Assembly (NCBI GenBank): GCA_021731215.1
Contig: JAKFXU010000351.1
Coordinates: 1 to 5,694, forward strand
Direction: 5' to 3'
DNA length: 5,694 nt
Source of the DNA: Rhodoferax sp.
Lineage (GTDB): Bacteria; Pseudomonadota; Gammaproteobacteria; Burkholderiales; Burkholderiaceae_C
The position numbers and the translations under genes were made by a program. Position 1 is the first letter of the stretch, and each line of letters opens with the position of its first letter. Below are positions 1 through 5,491 of this stretch, one piece after another. The notes beneath the pieces were generated by a model. That model was given only the letters and a program-made list of their open reading frames with translations, did not search any database and had not been told where the DNA came from.

Positions 1-1030
1 TGCAAAAACTGTAGACCGATCGGCCATTGCTGGCGTGGTGCACCAGTTTGTAGTCGGCCGCACCGAGTTGCGGGTGGCCGGCGTGGCGGCCCCAGCGCGC
101 GCGGTCAATCACGCTTTGCGGGTGCTCGATGCGAAAGCCGATGGAAAACGGCTTGGCTTGCATGGCCACACCGCGCTGGTACAGCATGGCGCAGGTGTCG
201 CGCGAACTGTGGCCGAGCGCCAGCACCACCTGCTCGGCACGCAATTCGTGGGACTGGCCGCTGGCCTGATCCAGCACCGTCAGGCCGCGCACCTGGCGCC
301 CCTGCGCTCCGGCTTCAATCAGCACATCGGTCACGCGCTGCTCAAAGCGGATCTCGCCGCCCAGGGCAATGATCTGCTCGCGCAGGTGTTCCACCACCTT
401 GACCAGCTTGAAGGTGCCGATGTGCGGGTGCGCATCGACCAGAATCTCCGGCGGCGCGCCGGCCTTGACGAACTCGTGCATCACCTTGCGCCCCAGAAAG
501 CGCGGGTCCTTGATCTGGCTGTAGAGCTTGCCGTCCGAGAAGGTGCCGGCGCCGCCCTCGCCAAATTGCACATTGGACTCGGGGTTGAGCACCTGCTTGC
601 GCCACAGGCCCCAGGTGTCCTGGGTGCGTTCGCGCACCTTTTTGCCGCGCTCGAGCACGATCGGCCTGAAGCCCATTTGCGCCAGCATCAGCGCGGCAAA
701 AATGCCGCAGGGGCCAAACCCCACCACCACCGGGCGCAGCGGCAGTTGCTGCGGGGCCCGCGCGACTGGCTGATAGGCCATGTCGGGGCTGGCAACGATG
801 TGCCGGTGGCCCGCGAATCGGGTCAGTAACGCGGTCTCCAGCGCCGGGTCGAGCGCCAGGTCCACGATGTAGACTTGGCTCAGTTCGGCCTGGCGCGCAT
901 CGAAGCTGCGTTTGAAAATGCTAAACCCGCGCAAGGCGTCGGGCGCCACGCCCAGCGTCTTGGCAAGCAACGCGGGCAGGGCGTCGGCGGCGTGGTCCAG
1001 CGGTAGTTTGAGTTCGCTCAGGCGGATCAT
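1..1030 (-). CDS. FAD-dependent dehydrogenase, COG2509 type (3' end outside window)
   Basis: This is the N-terminal 343 residues of a flavoprotein of the uncharacterised FAD-dependent dehydrogenase family, whose members are about 540 residues as I recall. The frame is open to the left edge, so the C-terminus is missing. Seen in the sequence: an N-terminal domain starting MIRLSELKLPLDH, a typical opening for this family; a dinucleotide-binding motif VVVGFGPCGIFAALMLAQMG at residues 101-120, ending in the acidic VLER at 125-128; the family motif GEGGAGTFSDGKLY at 157-170; and a second flavin-contact motif ALGHSSRDT at 271-279. The ATG at 1030 is chosen because it gives the usual family N-terminus. 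The frame stays open upstream to a stop near 1132 but has no better start, and no clear Shine-Dalgarno is visible. It is transcribed divergently from rnpB. The substrate is unknown for this family; a cytosolic oxidoreductase role is inferred. Confidence 0.9.
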   Translation of the reverse strand, partial: MIRLSELKLPLDHAADALPALLAKTLGVAPDALRGFSIFKRSFDARQAELSQVYIVDLALDPALETALLTRFAGHRHIVASPDMAYQPVARAPQQLPLRPVVVGFGPCGIFAALMLAQMGFRPIVLERGKKVRERTQDTWGLWRKQVLNPESNVQFGEGGAGTFSDGKLYSQIKDPRFLGRKVMHEFVKAGAPPEILVDAHPHIGTFKLVKVVEHLREQIIALGGEIRFEQRVTDVLIEAGAQGRQVRGLTVLDQASGQSHELRAEQVVLALGHSSRDTCAMLYQRGVAMQAKPFSIGFRIEHPQSVIDRARWGRHAGHPQLGAADYKLVHHASNGRSVYSFC

Positions 1031-1183
1031 GGAATTGAGGTCAAGGTCAAAGGCTTGGGCAGCAGCGGCGCGCAGGAACAGGTGGCTTTCATGCGCGGCG
1101 CCTTGGGTCGGTGATGTGGGCGCTATTTTGGACTACTTCAGCGCCAGATTTCGGGCTTTGCGCAGTCCTTGGCCAGCCAGGCC

Positions 1184-1210
1184 GCGCGATAAGCGCGATA
1201 AGCGCGATAA
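1184..1210. repeat. Tandem repeat GCGCGATAA x3 upstream of rnpB
   Basis: Three perfect, contiguous 9-bp copies of GCGCGATAA occupy 1184-1192, 1193-1201 and 1202-1210. The last copy runs directly into the probable rnpB -10 element, so the array lies inside the promoter region. A 27-bp perfect array suggests replication slippage and possible copy-number variation between strains. Confidence 0.95.
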
Positions 1211-1211
1211 T
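1206..1211 (+). promoter_or_regulatory. Candidate -10 element for rnpB
   Basis: GATAAT matches the sigma-70 -10 consensus at five of six positions and ends seven bases before 1218, the expected 5' end of RNase P RNA. It is formed by the last tandem repeat copy plus the following T. No good -35 hexamer sits 16-18 bases upstream, where the sequence is repeat. TTGGCC at 1169-1174 is 31 bases away, too far to pair with it. Confidence 0.5.
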
Positions 1212-1217
1212 CAAGTG

Positions 1218-1590
1218 GTGAAGCTCGCCAGACTGCCGCTGGTGCAATCTTGGAAACAAGGCACTGGAGGAACGTCCGGACTGCACAGGGCAGCGTAGCA
1301 GCTAACGGCTGTCCACTGAAAGCCCGGCGCGCAAGCGCAGGGTATAAGGTGAGGATCAGAGCAACAGAGACGAGCCGATTAAGTTCGGGTGAAACGGGCA
1401 ATCTCTACGCGCAGCAATACCAAGTAGGCACACGCAAAGCGAGGCGGTTCGCCGCAGCGCCATGACCGGGGCCCCCGGAGTGTGCGGGTAGGTAGCACCG
1501 AGCCGTTGGGCGACCAGCGGCCCAGATTAATGGCAGTCACATTGAGGGCAACCTTGATGCACAGAATCCGGCTTATCGGTGGGCTTCACA
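1218..1590 (+). ncRNA. rnpB: RNase P RNA, bacterial type A
   Basis: This is the catalytic RNA of ribonuclease P, which removes the 5' leader from precursor tRNAs together with the RnpA protein. The recognisable conserved regions are in the right order: GGAGGAACGTCCGGACTGC from 1266, AGGGCAG from 1287, GCAACAGAGA at 1361-1370, GGTGAAACGG near 1388, CAATACCAAGTAGGC near 1415, and CAGAATCCGGCTTATCGG near the 3' end. Helix P1 forms between 1218-1229 and 1578-1589, with a few G-U pairs. The long-range P4 helix forms between GTCCGGA at 1274-1280 and TCCGGCT at 1567-1573. Relative to E. coli, as I remember it, the G-to-A change in one P4 strand is matched by a C-to-T change in the other, a compensatory pair. 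The length of about 371 nt is close to the 377 nt of E. coli. The ends are set by P1 and may be off by a few bases. The open frames across this region are chance. Confidence 0.97.
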
Positions 1591-1597
1591 CTTTTTT
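1578..1597 (+). terminator. Probable rnpB terminator (P1 3' strand plus T6)
   Basis: A run of six T residues at 1592-1597 directly follows the 3' strand of helix P1, GGTGGGCTTCAC. The end of the RNA fold therefore sits immediately before a U-tract, as expected for intrinsic termination. The convergent Rrf2 gene stops at 1608, only about 10 bases beyond. Confidence 0.5.
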
Positions 1598-1607
1598 CGC
1601 GGCTGGC

Positions 1608-2156
1608 CTAGCCTTTGGCCGGCACCGTCTGGCCGAGCGCGAACACGGAATTGGGCGCGCTGCCCCACAGCGCCGGTGCGGCCGGCTTCTTGAACACGCC
1701 CCGATTGGTCACGGGTGGCTCTTGCCCGCGAAACCCCTTGGCCTGCTGCTCAAGCGCGAGGCTGCGCAGGGTGATGGAGCGCATGAAATCCACCATTTTC
1801 GAGTTCAGGGCATCCCACAGGTCCTGCGTCATCTCCCGGCTCTGGTCCGGTGCCGGGGCCTCGCCATGGCGTGGCGCGCCCGGGCCGGTGTGCTCGGCCT
1901 CGCCTTCGACCGCGCCGATGATGTCGGCGACCGTGATGCGGTCCGAGCGCTGACCGAGCGCGTAGCCGCCACCCGGGCCGCGCGTGCTTTGCACCAGGCC
2001 GTGCTGGCGCAGCTTGCTGAACACTTGCTCCAGATAGGACAGTGAAATCTGGTGGCGCAGCGCAATGTCGGACAGCGGGACGGGGCCCGCATTCTCGCGC
2101 AGCGCGACGTCAATCATCGCGGTCACGGCAAATCGACTTTTGGTACTTAAGCGCAT
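1608..2156 (-). CDS. Rrf2-family transcriptional regulator, IscR-like but without cysteines
   Basis: A 182-residue DNA-binding regulator closely similar to IscR over its first 85 residues. It has the N-terminal MRLSTKSRFAVTAMIDVAL, a winged helix-turn-helix at about 27-50 with the recognition helix SLSYLEQVFSKLR, and the wing STRGPGGGYALG at 57-68. Glu43, which in E. coli IscR helps discriminate between operator classes, is kept. IscR binds a [2Fe-2S] cluster through Cys92, Cys98, Cys104 and His107. Here that stretch reads GPGAPRHGEAPAPDQ and the whole protein contains no Cys, so a classical cluster cannot form. The C-terminus (140-182) is a Pro/Ala-rich tail. The ATG at 2156 is chosen over one eight codons upstream because it matches the IscR start and has AGGAG (2165-2169) eight bases before it. 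It is divergent from the nhaR-like gene, with no isc genes nearby. The target genes are unknown. Confidence 0.92.
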   Translation of the reverse strand: MRLSTKSRFAVTAMIDVALRENAGPVPLSDIALRHQISLSYLEQVFSKLRQHGLVQSTRGPGGGYALGQRSDRITVADIIGAVEGEAEHTGPGAPRHGEAPAPDQSREMTQDLWDALNSKMVDFMRSITLRSLALEQQAKGFRGQEPPVTNRGVFKKPAAPALWGSAPNSVFALGQTVPAKG

Positions 2157-2164
2157 TTTGATAT

Positions 2165-2169
2165 CTCCT
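2165..2169 (-). promoter_or_regulatory. Ribosome binding site deciding the Rrf2-like start
   Basis: AGGAG on the minus strand lies eight bases before the ATG at 2156. It supports that start rather than the in-frame ATG at 2180, which would place this site inside the coding region. Confidence 0.8.
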
Positions 2170-2203
2170 GTTCCGGTCAAGGTCTCGGTGTGAGGCAGTC
2201 CCG

Positions 2204-2213
2204 ACTTTAAAGT
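2204..2213. promoter_or_regulatory. Palindrome ACTTTAAAGT, candidate Rrf2-type operator
   Basis: A perfect 10-bp palindrome lies about 50 bases upstream of the Rrf2-like start codon, in the likely promoter region. With its left flank it reads CCGACTTTAAAGTTC, which loosely resembles the GACT/AGTC dyad of IscR type 1 operators but with different spacing. Autoregulation is an inference from position only. Confidence 0.35.
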
Positions 2214-2222
2214 TCAAATCAC

Positions 2223-2269
2223 TTCGCGTAAATTCGTATTTGTGACAAATTTGCTTCGAAAAACGCGAA
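2223..2269. promoter_or_regulatory. Nested dyad symmetry between the divergent regulators
   Basis: Two inverted repeats are nested about nearly the same centre. The outer arms TTCGCGT (2223-2229) and ACGCGAA (2263-2269) are perfect 7-bp arms centred at 2246. The inner palindrome ATTTGT-G-ACAAAT (2238-2250) is centred at 2244. The site is AT-rich relative to its surroundings and ends about 30 bases before the nhaR-like ATG. LysR-type regulators commonly bind such dyads next to their own gene, so this is a good candidate operator; the binding protein is inferred. Confidence 0.5.
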
Positions 2270-2273
2270 TAAT
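2268..2273 (+). promoter_or_regulatory. Candidate -10 element for the nhaR-like gene
   Basis: AATAAT matches the -10 consensus at five of six positions and lies 26 bases before the ATG. The best -35-like match, GTGACA at 2242-2247, is 20 bases upstream. That is longer than ideal and overlaps the inner palindrome, consistent with an activator-dependent or repressed promoter. Confidence 0.3.
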
Positions 2274-2299
2274 AGGGGCCATCGATCGGGAGCCGCTGT

Positions 2300-3196
2300 A
2301 TGAATTTCAAGCATTTGCACTATTTTTGGGTGACGGCCAAGGCCGGCGGCGTGATGCGCGCCGGCGAGCAGTTGCACATCACGCCGCAAACTCTGTCCGG
2401 CCAGATCAAGCTGCTGGAGGCGTGGTTCGGGCGCCAGTTGTTTCGCAAAAGCGGGCGCCAGTTGGAGCTGACCGAAGACGGCCGGCGGGCGCTGGCTTAT
2501 GCCGATCAAATCTTTACCCTGGGCGCCGAGCTGGAGACTACGCTGCGCCAGGCGCGTGGGGACCAGCGCGTGCTCGATTTTCGGGTCGGCGTGGCCGACT
2601 CGGTGGCCAAGTCGGTGGCCTACCGCCTGCTGGAGCCGGCCTTGTCGGTGCCCGAGCCGGTTCGTTTGATCTGCAGCGAAGGCAAATTTTCCGATTTGCT
2701 GGCGCAGTTGGCGCTGCACCGCCTGGACCTGGTGATTTCCGATGAGCCGATGTCGCGGCGGATCGCGGTCAAGGCGTTCAACCACCCGCTGGGCAGCAGC
2801 AGCATGAGTTTTTTTTGCGCTCCGCCGCTCAAGTCACGGCTGCAAGGCCCTTTTCCGCAGTGCTTGAACGATATGCCGCTGTTGATCCAGGGTGCGTCGG
2901 CCTCGGTGCGCCAGCAGCTCGAAGGCTGGTTGACCCGGCATCAGATTCACCCGCGGGTGGTCGGCGAATTCGACGACGGCGCGCTGATGACCGCGTTTGG
3001 CCGTGAGGGCAGCGGGGTGTTCATGGCGCCCAGCGTGCTCGATGCCGAGACCGTGGCGCAGTATGGGGTGGTGCTGATCGGGCGCAGCGCGGAGCTGGTG
3101 GAAGAGTTTTTTGCCGTGTCGGTGGAGCGGCGCATCACGCACCCGTGCGTGGTGGCCATTACCGACGCGGCGCGCGGTCGGCTGTTTGGCGCCTGA
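2300..3196 (+). CDS. nhaR: LysR-family transcriptional regulator, NhaR-like
   Basis: A 298-residue LysR-type regulator of full family length. The N-terminal winged helix-turn-helix covers about residues 1-60, with MNFKHLHYFWVTAKAGGVMR and PQTLSGQIKLLE; a linker helix follows to about 90, then the effector-binding domain. NhaR in E. coli is a Na+-responsive activator of the nhaA antiporter gene. Features shared with that protein as I remember it are HLHYFW, TPQTLSGQI, FRVGVADSVAKS (94-105), LVISDEP (144-150), PFPQCL (184-189) and the strongly conserved GEFDDGALMTAFG (222-234). The ATG at 2300 is preceded by GGGAG with seven bases of spacing. It is divergent from the Rrf2-like gene and convergent with the pseudouridine synthase-like gene 35 bases away. 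No nhaA lies within the window, so the sodium role is carried over from the family. An eight-T run at 2809-2816 lies inside the gene. Confidence 0.88.
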   Translation: MNFKHLHYFWVTAKAGGVMRAGEQLHITPQTLSGQIKLLEAWFGRQLFRKSGRQLELTEDGRRALAYADQIFTLGAELETTLRQARGDQRVLDFRVGVADSVAKSVAYRLLEPALSVPEPVRLICSEGKFSDLLAQLALHRLDLVISDEPMSRRIAVKAFNHPLGSSSMSFFCAPPLKSRLQGPFPQCLNDMPLLIQGASASVRQQLEGWLTRHQIHPRVVGEFDDGALMTAFGREGSGVFMAPSVLDAETVAQYGVVLIGRSAELVEEFFAVSVERRITHPCVVAITDAARGRLFGA

Positions 3197-3231
3197 GCGG
3201 CCGACCCGGCGCGTGGGTGTAACAAGCGCGC

Positions 3232-4044
3232 TCAGAAGCGCTCGTGCGCCTGCAGGTAGCGCCATTGCCCGATCGGCAGGGTGCTCAACAGGACGCGGCC
3301 GATGCGGATGCGTTTCATGCTCAATATTTTCAAACCAACCCGCTCGCACAGGTAGGCAATCAGGCCGGGGTGACTGCCTTTGACGGCAAAGCGCAGCTTG
3401 CTTTTTCCTTCAGCCGTGCTGTTGATGCTGACTTTGACGCGCGGCAAGGGGTGGCCGTCGGAACTGAGCCCCTGGTTGAGTCGCAGCAGGGTGTCGGGCG
3501 CGATTTCGCCTTCGATCTCCACGATCAGCTCATGCTCGATCACGCCCGCGTCTTCGATCAGTTTGCGCGCCACGCGCCAGTCCTGCGTGAACACCAGCAG
3601 GCCACCGGCACCGGTCTCCAGTGGCAGCGGCGCCGTCAGTCCGGCAAAGTGGCGCTTGAGCAGCGGGATGTCCGCGGCGTCAGTGCCAGCGTGATGTTCG
3701 GCGGTTAGCAGTTGTCGCGCCGAGCGCCGTGGCGGCTGCGCCGCGCGCGCGGGCGCCGGTGCAGCGTCGCCAGCGTCATCCGCAGCGTCATAGCCGGGCG
3801 GCTTGTGCAGCAGCAAGGTGACCGAGGTGGGGGCCATCAGGCTGGCATTTTTGTCCAGCACCACCTGCTGGTTCAGCACCCTGAATTGCGGTTCTTCCAC
3901 CACCTGCCCGTCGACCCGCACCCAGCCGCCGGCAATGTATTGCTCGGCCTCGCGGCGCGAGCAGGGCACCATTTCGGCCACGCGCTTGGCCAGGCGTTGG
4001 TCCGGACGCGGCGCCTGGGGCGCAGGTTTTTCAGGGGCAGTCAT
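3232..4044 (-). CDS. S4-domain RsuA/RluF-like protein, degenerate pseudouridine synthase
   Basis: A 270-residue protein with the layout of a RsuA/RluB/E/F-type rRNA pseudouridine synthase. An S4 RNA-binding domain lies at about 17-62 (LAKRVAEMVPCSRREAEQYI and WVRVDGQVVEEP), followed by LHKPPGY at 79-85 and the catalytic fold to the end. An Ala/Pro-rich insert occupies 86-110. The usual catalytic motif GRLDxDTxGLLLLTxDG appears as PLETGAGGLLVFTQDW (141-156), so Glu143 stands where the essential Asp is expected and the preceding Arg is absent. The second conserved stretch, normally GKKRQIRRM, reads KGSHPGLIAYL (222-232). RNA binding is likely kept, while pseudouridylation is doubtful. The C-terminal GLKILSMKRIRIGR and GQWRYL are well conserved, arguing for selection rather than decay. 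Its ATG overlaps the end of the upstream peptidase gene by 14 bases and has no Shine-Dalgarno, which suggests translational coupling. Confidence 0.85.
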   Translation of the reverse strand: MTAPEKPAPQAPRPDQRLAKRVAEMVPCSRREAEQYIAGGWVRVDGQVVEEPQFRVLNQQVVLDKNASLMAPTSVTLLLHKPPGYDAADDAGDAAPAPARAAQPPRRSARQLLTAEHHAGTDAADIPLLKRHFAGLTAPLPLETGAGGLLVFTQDWRVARKLIEDAGVIEHELIVEIEGEIAPDTLLRLNQGLSSDGHPLPRVKVSINSTAEGKSKLRFAVKGSHPGLIAYLCERVGLKILSMKRIRIGRVLLSTLPIGQWRYLQAHERF

Positions 4045-4891
4045 TGGGGGGAATGTTAACCGTCCCGGTGGCTGACCAACTCAAGGGGTCCAGGCCGTAA
4101 AACTGGGCCAGTTCGCGGTACAGCGCCGGGTGCTCGTCAGCCATGCGTTGCGGCTGCTCAAAGAAGACCTCCGAGATCACGGCGAAAAATTCAGCCGGGT
4201 CGGTGGCGCCGTAGTCACAGAACAAGGTGTCCACTCCCAGCGCCGCACGCCTTTGCAGCAAGCGGAATTCAGTCCCGAGCACCTGCGACCAGCGTTTGTA
4301 GTGAGCCCGGCGCGCCAGCGTCGGGGCGCCGTTGGCGACACCGCTCTGCTGGTCGAGCTGATGGGCAAATTCATGGATCACCACGTTTTGGCCGTCGCCG
4401 GGATCAGCGGCGCCATCGAGCGTGTCCTGCCACGACAAGACCACCTGCCCCTCTGACCAGGATTCCCCGGCCAGCACCGCGCGCGCGTGGTGGGCGACGC
4501 CCATGTCGTCGGTGTGCGCCTGATGCACCACAAAGCTGCCGGGATACACCAGAATCTGGCGCAGGCTCGGGTAGTAGTCGCGCGGGCGATTGAGAATCAG
4601 CAGGCAGGCCAGCGCTGCAATCGTCACGCGCATCTCGTCGCTGAGCTGCAGGCCATTGCAGCCGATGAAAGCTTTTTCGGCCACAAACACCTGGATCTGC
4701 CGTTCCAGCTCAAGTTGCAAGTCGGCCGGCAGCGCACGCACGCAGGGCACGCGCTGTTGCAAAACAGCGCGCCAGGCGGCCGGGAAGGGCCGCTCACGCA
4801 GCCGTCTGCGTTTGCGCTCCAGCAGATAGGGCTGACCCAGCAACCAGAGCACCAGCAGCAAGGCCAGCAAGGAAATAATGAGAGCTGGCAA
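4031..4891 (-). CDS. mtfA: MtfA-like M90-family zinc metallopeptidase with N-terminal membrane anchor
   Basis: A 286-residue zinc peptidase of the MtfA (M90) family. The zinc-binding and catalytic motif HEFAHQLD lies at 173-180 (His173, Glu174, His177). The downstream DPAEFFAVISEVFF (231-244) carries Glu234, the likely third zinc ligand. ILVYPGSFVV and VVLSWQDTLDG are also typical of the family. E. coli MtfA is a cytosolic aminopeptidase-like enzyme that binds the glucose repressor Mlc; whether that role applies here is unknown. Unlike E. coli MtfA, this protein starts with a hydrophobic helix (residues 1-20, MPALIISLLALLLVLWLLGQ) followed by a basic ERKRRRLRER segment, predicting a cytoplasm-facing membrane anchor. 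The start is TTG at 4891: there is an in-frame stop shortly upstream, no in-frame ATG before residue 87, and only a weak GGGGA seven bases before it. It is the first gene of a two-gene overlapping unit. Confidence 0.88.
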   Translation of the reverse strand: MPALIISLLALLLVLWLLGQPYLLERKRRRLRERPFPAAWRAVLQQRVPCVRALPADLQLELERQIQVFVAEKAFIGCNGLQLSDEMRVTIAALACLLILNRPRDYYPSLRQILVYPGSFVVHQAHTDDMGVAHHARAVLAGESWSEGQVVLSWQDTLDGAADPGDGQNVVIHEFAHQLDQQSGVANGAPTLARRAHYKRWSQVLGTEFRLLQRRAALGVDTLFCDYGATDPAEFFAVISEVFFEQPQRMADEHPALYRELAQFYGLDPLSWSATGTVNIPPNDCP

Positions 4892-4951
4892 AGGTCCGTC
4901 CCCAGGGTTAAGAGTTCAACAGAACTGTAGCTCGACGTGACGTTGGCTTTT

Positions 4952-5485
4952 TCAATGGACCCAAGTGTTGGCTCCCTCAAGGTGCCGGCCGGTAGGCAGC
5001 CGGCACTGATCGTAATGGCAGCGTCCCTGGTTCACGTAACAAGTTTTGATTCTTGCGAAGGACAGGTTCAAGGCAGCCTGCACCGCCTGCTTGAATGCGC
5101 GTTGAAAAGTCTGGTCGTAGGCGTGATGCCTGCGCACTGTTTTGCTGCGCGGGTCAGTCGAGACGGTAGCCTGCGCAAACACCCAGTGCCAGTTCCAGGT
5201 CTGACCCGCCTTAAAGTATTTGGAATCAAGGGCATGTGGCATTGAAACGGACACCTTGCGCTGTGTTGCCAGATAGGACAAAAATGCCTCAATTTCCGCT
5301 TGGCCCATATCGCGGGGATGCTTCAGGCTATGAAAACGAATGAAATTTTTGACCCAATAGACGTAAGCCTCTTCGGTTCTGAGGCTATAGTGCAGGTAGC
5401 GAATCTGCTCGCGCAACTGATCCAACAGCCGGGTTGACTTCAAAACCGGCAAGCTGGTTTTTCTGGGAATGTTATGGCTGTTCAT
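4952..5485 (-). pseudogene. intI: Integron integrase remnant, internally deleted and C-terminally truncated
   Basis: A 177-codon open frame whose first 138 codons (5072-5485) are an integron integrase, a tyrosine recombinase that inserts gene cassettes at attI. Residues 20-81 match the IntI N-terminal domain (LLDQLREQIRYLHYSLRTEE, AFLSYLATQRKVSVS). Without a frame break the match then jumps at about residue 81/82 to the late part of the protein (PHALDSKY, WVFAQATVSTDPRS, VRRHHAYDQTFQRAFKQAV). Against IntI1 as I remember it, roughly residues 78-211 are missing, removing Arg146 and Lys171. After residue 138 the similarity ends abruptly and 39 unrelated codons lead to the stop, so His277, Arg280, His303 and Tyr312 are also gone. 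It cannot be a working recombinase. A candidate promoter lies upstream, but the ATG has no Shine-Dalgarno. Whether a stable peptide is made is unknown. Confidence 0.9.
4982..5006. repeat. GC-rich inverted repeat GTGCCGGC ... GCCGGCAC
   Basis: Perfect 8-bp arms at 4982-4989 and 4999-5006 enclose a 9-base loop. Neither side has a T-run, so a rho-independent terminator is unlikely. It lies between the truncated end of the integrase homology and the mtfA-like gene, in sequence with no integrase similarity. It could be a REP-like palindrome or the scar of a lost element. Confidence 0.6.
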
Positions 5486-5491
5486 TTATAC

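Noticed and set aside
35..829. Long plus-strand open frame of 264 codons
   Set aside because: It lies antisense to the FAD-dependent dehydrogenase, whose protein has clear flavin motifs. The plus frame has no recognisable domain and reflects GC-rich codon shadowing.
912..1465. Short open frames on both strands over and around rnpB
   Set aside because: The sequence from 1218 is explained by RNase P RNA structure and conserved motifs. The frames have no ribosome binding site or family resemblance.
1601..1613. GGCT...AGCC hairpin as terminator of the Rrf2-like gene
   Set aside because: The stem is only four base pairs, and on the minus strand it is followed by A residues rather than T.
1482..2045. 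Plus-strand frame of 187 codons opposite the Rrf2-like gene
   Set aside because: The minus strand encodes a clear IscR-like protein with a good ribosome binding site, so the plus frame is a shadow.
3244..3708. Plus-strand frame opposite the pseudouridine synthase-like gene
   Set aside because: Antisense shadow. The minus frame carries the S4 domain and conserved C-terminal motifs.
4914..4973. GTTCAAC core-like motif and GTTGGCT repeats as a possible attC site
   Set aside because: GTTCAAC fits RYYYAAC, but no matching GTTRRRY is found at a suitable distance and the ends are not complementary, so an attC hairpin does not form.
4982..5006. Inverted repeat as a rho-independent terminator
   Set aside because: No T-run follows on either strand.
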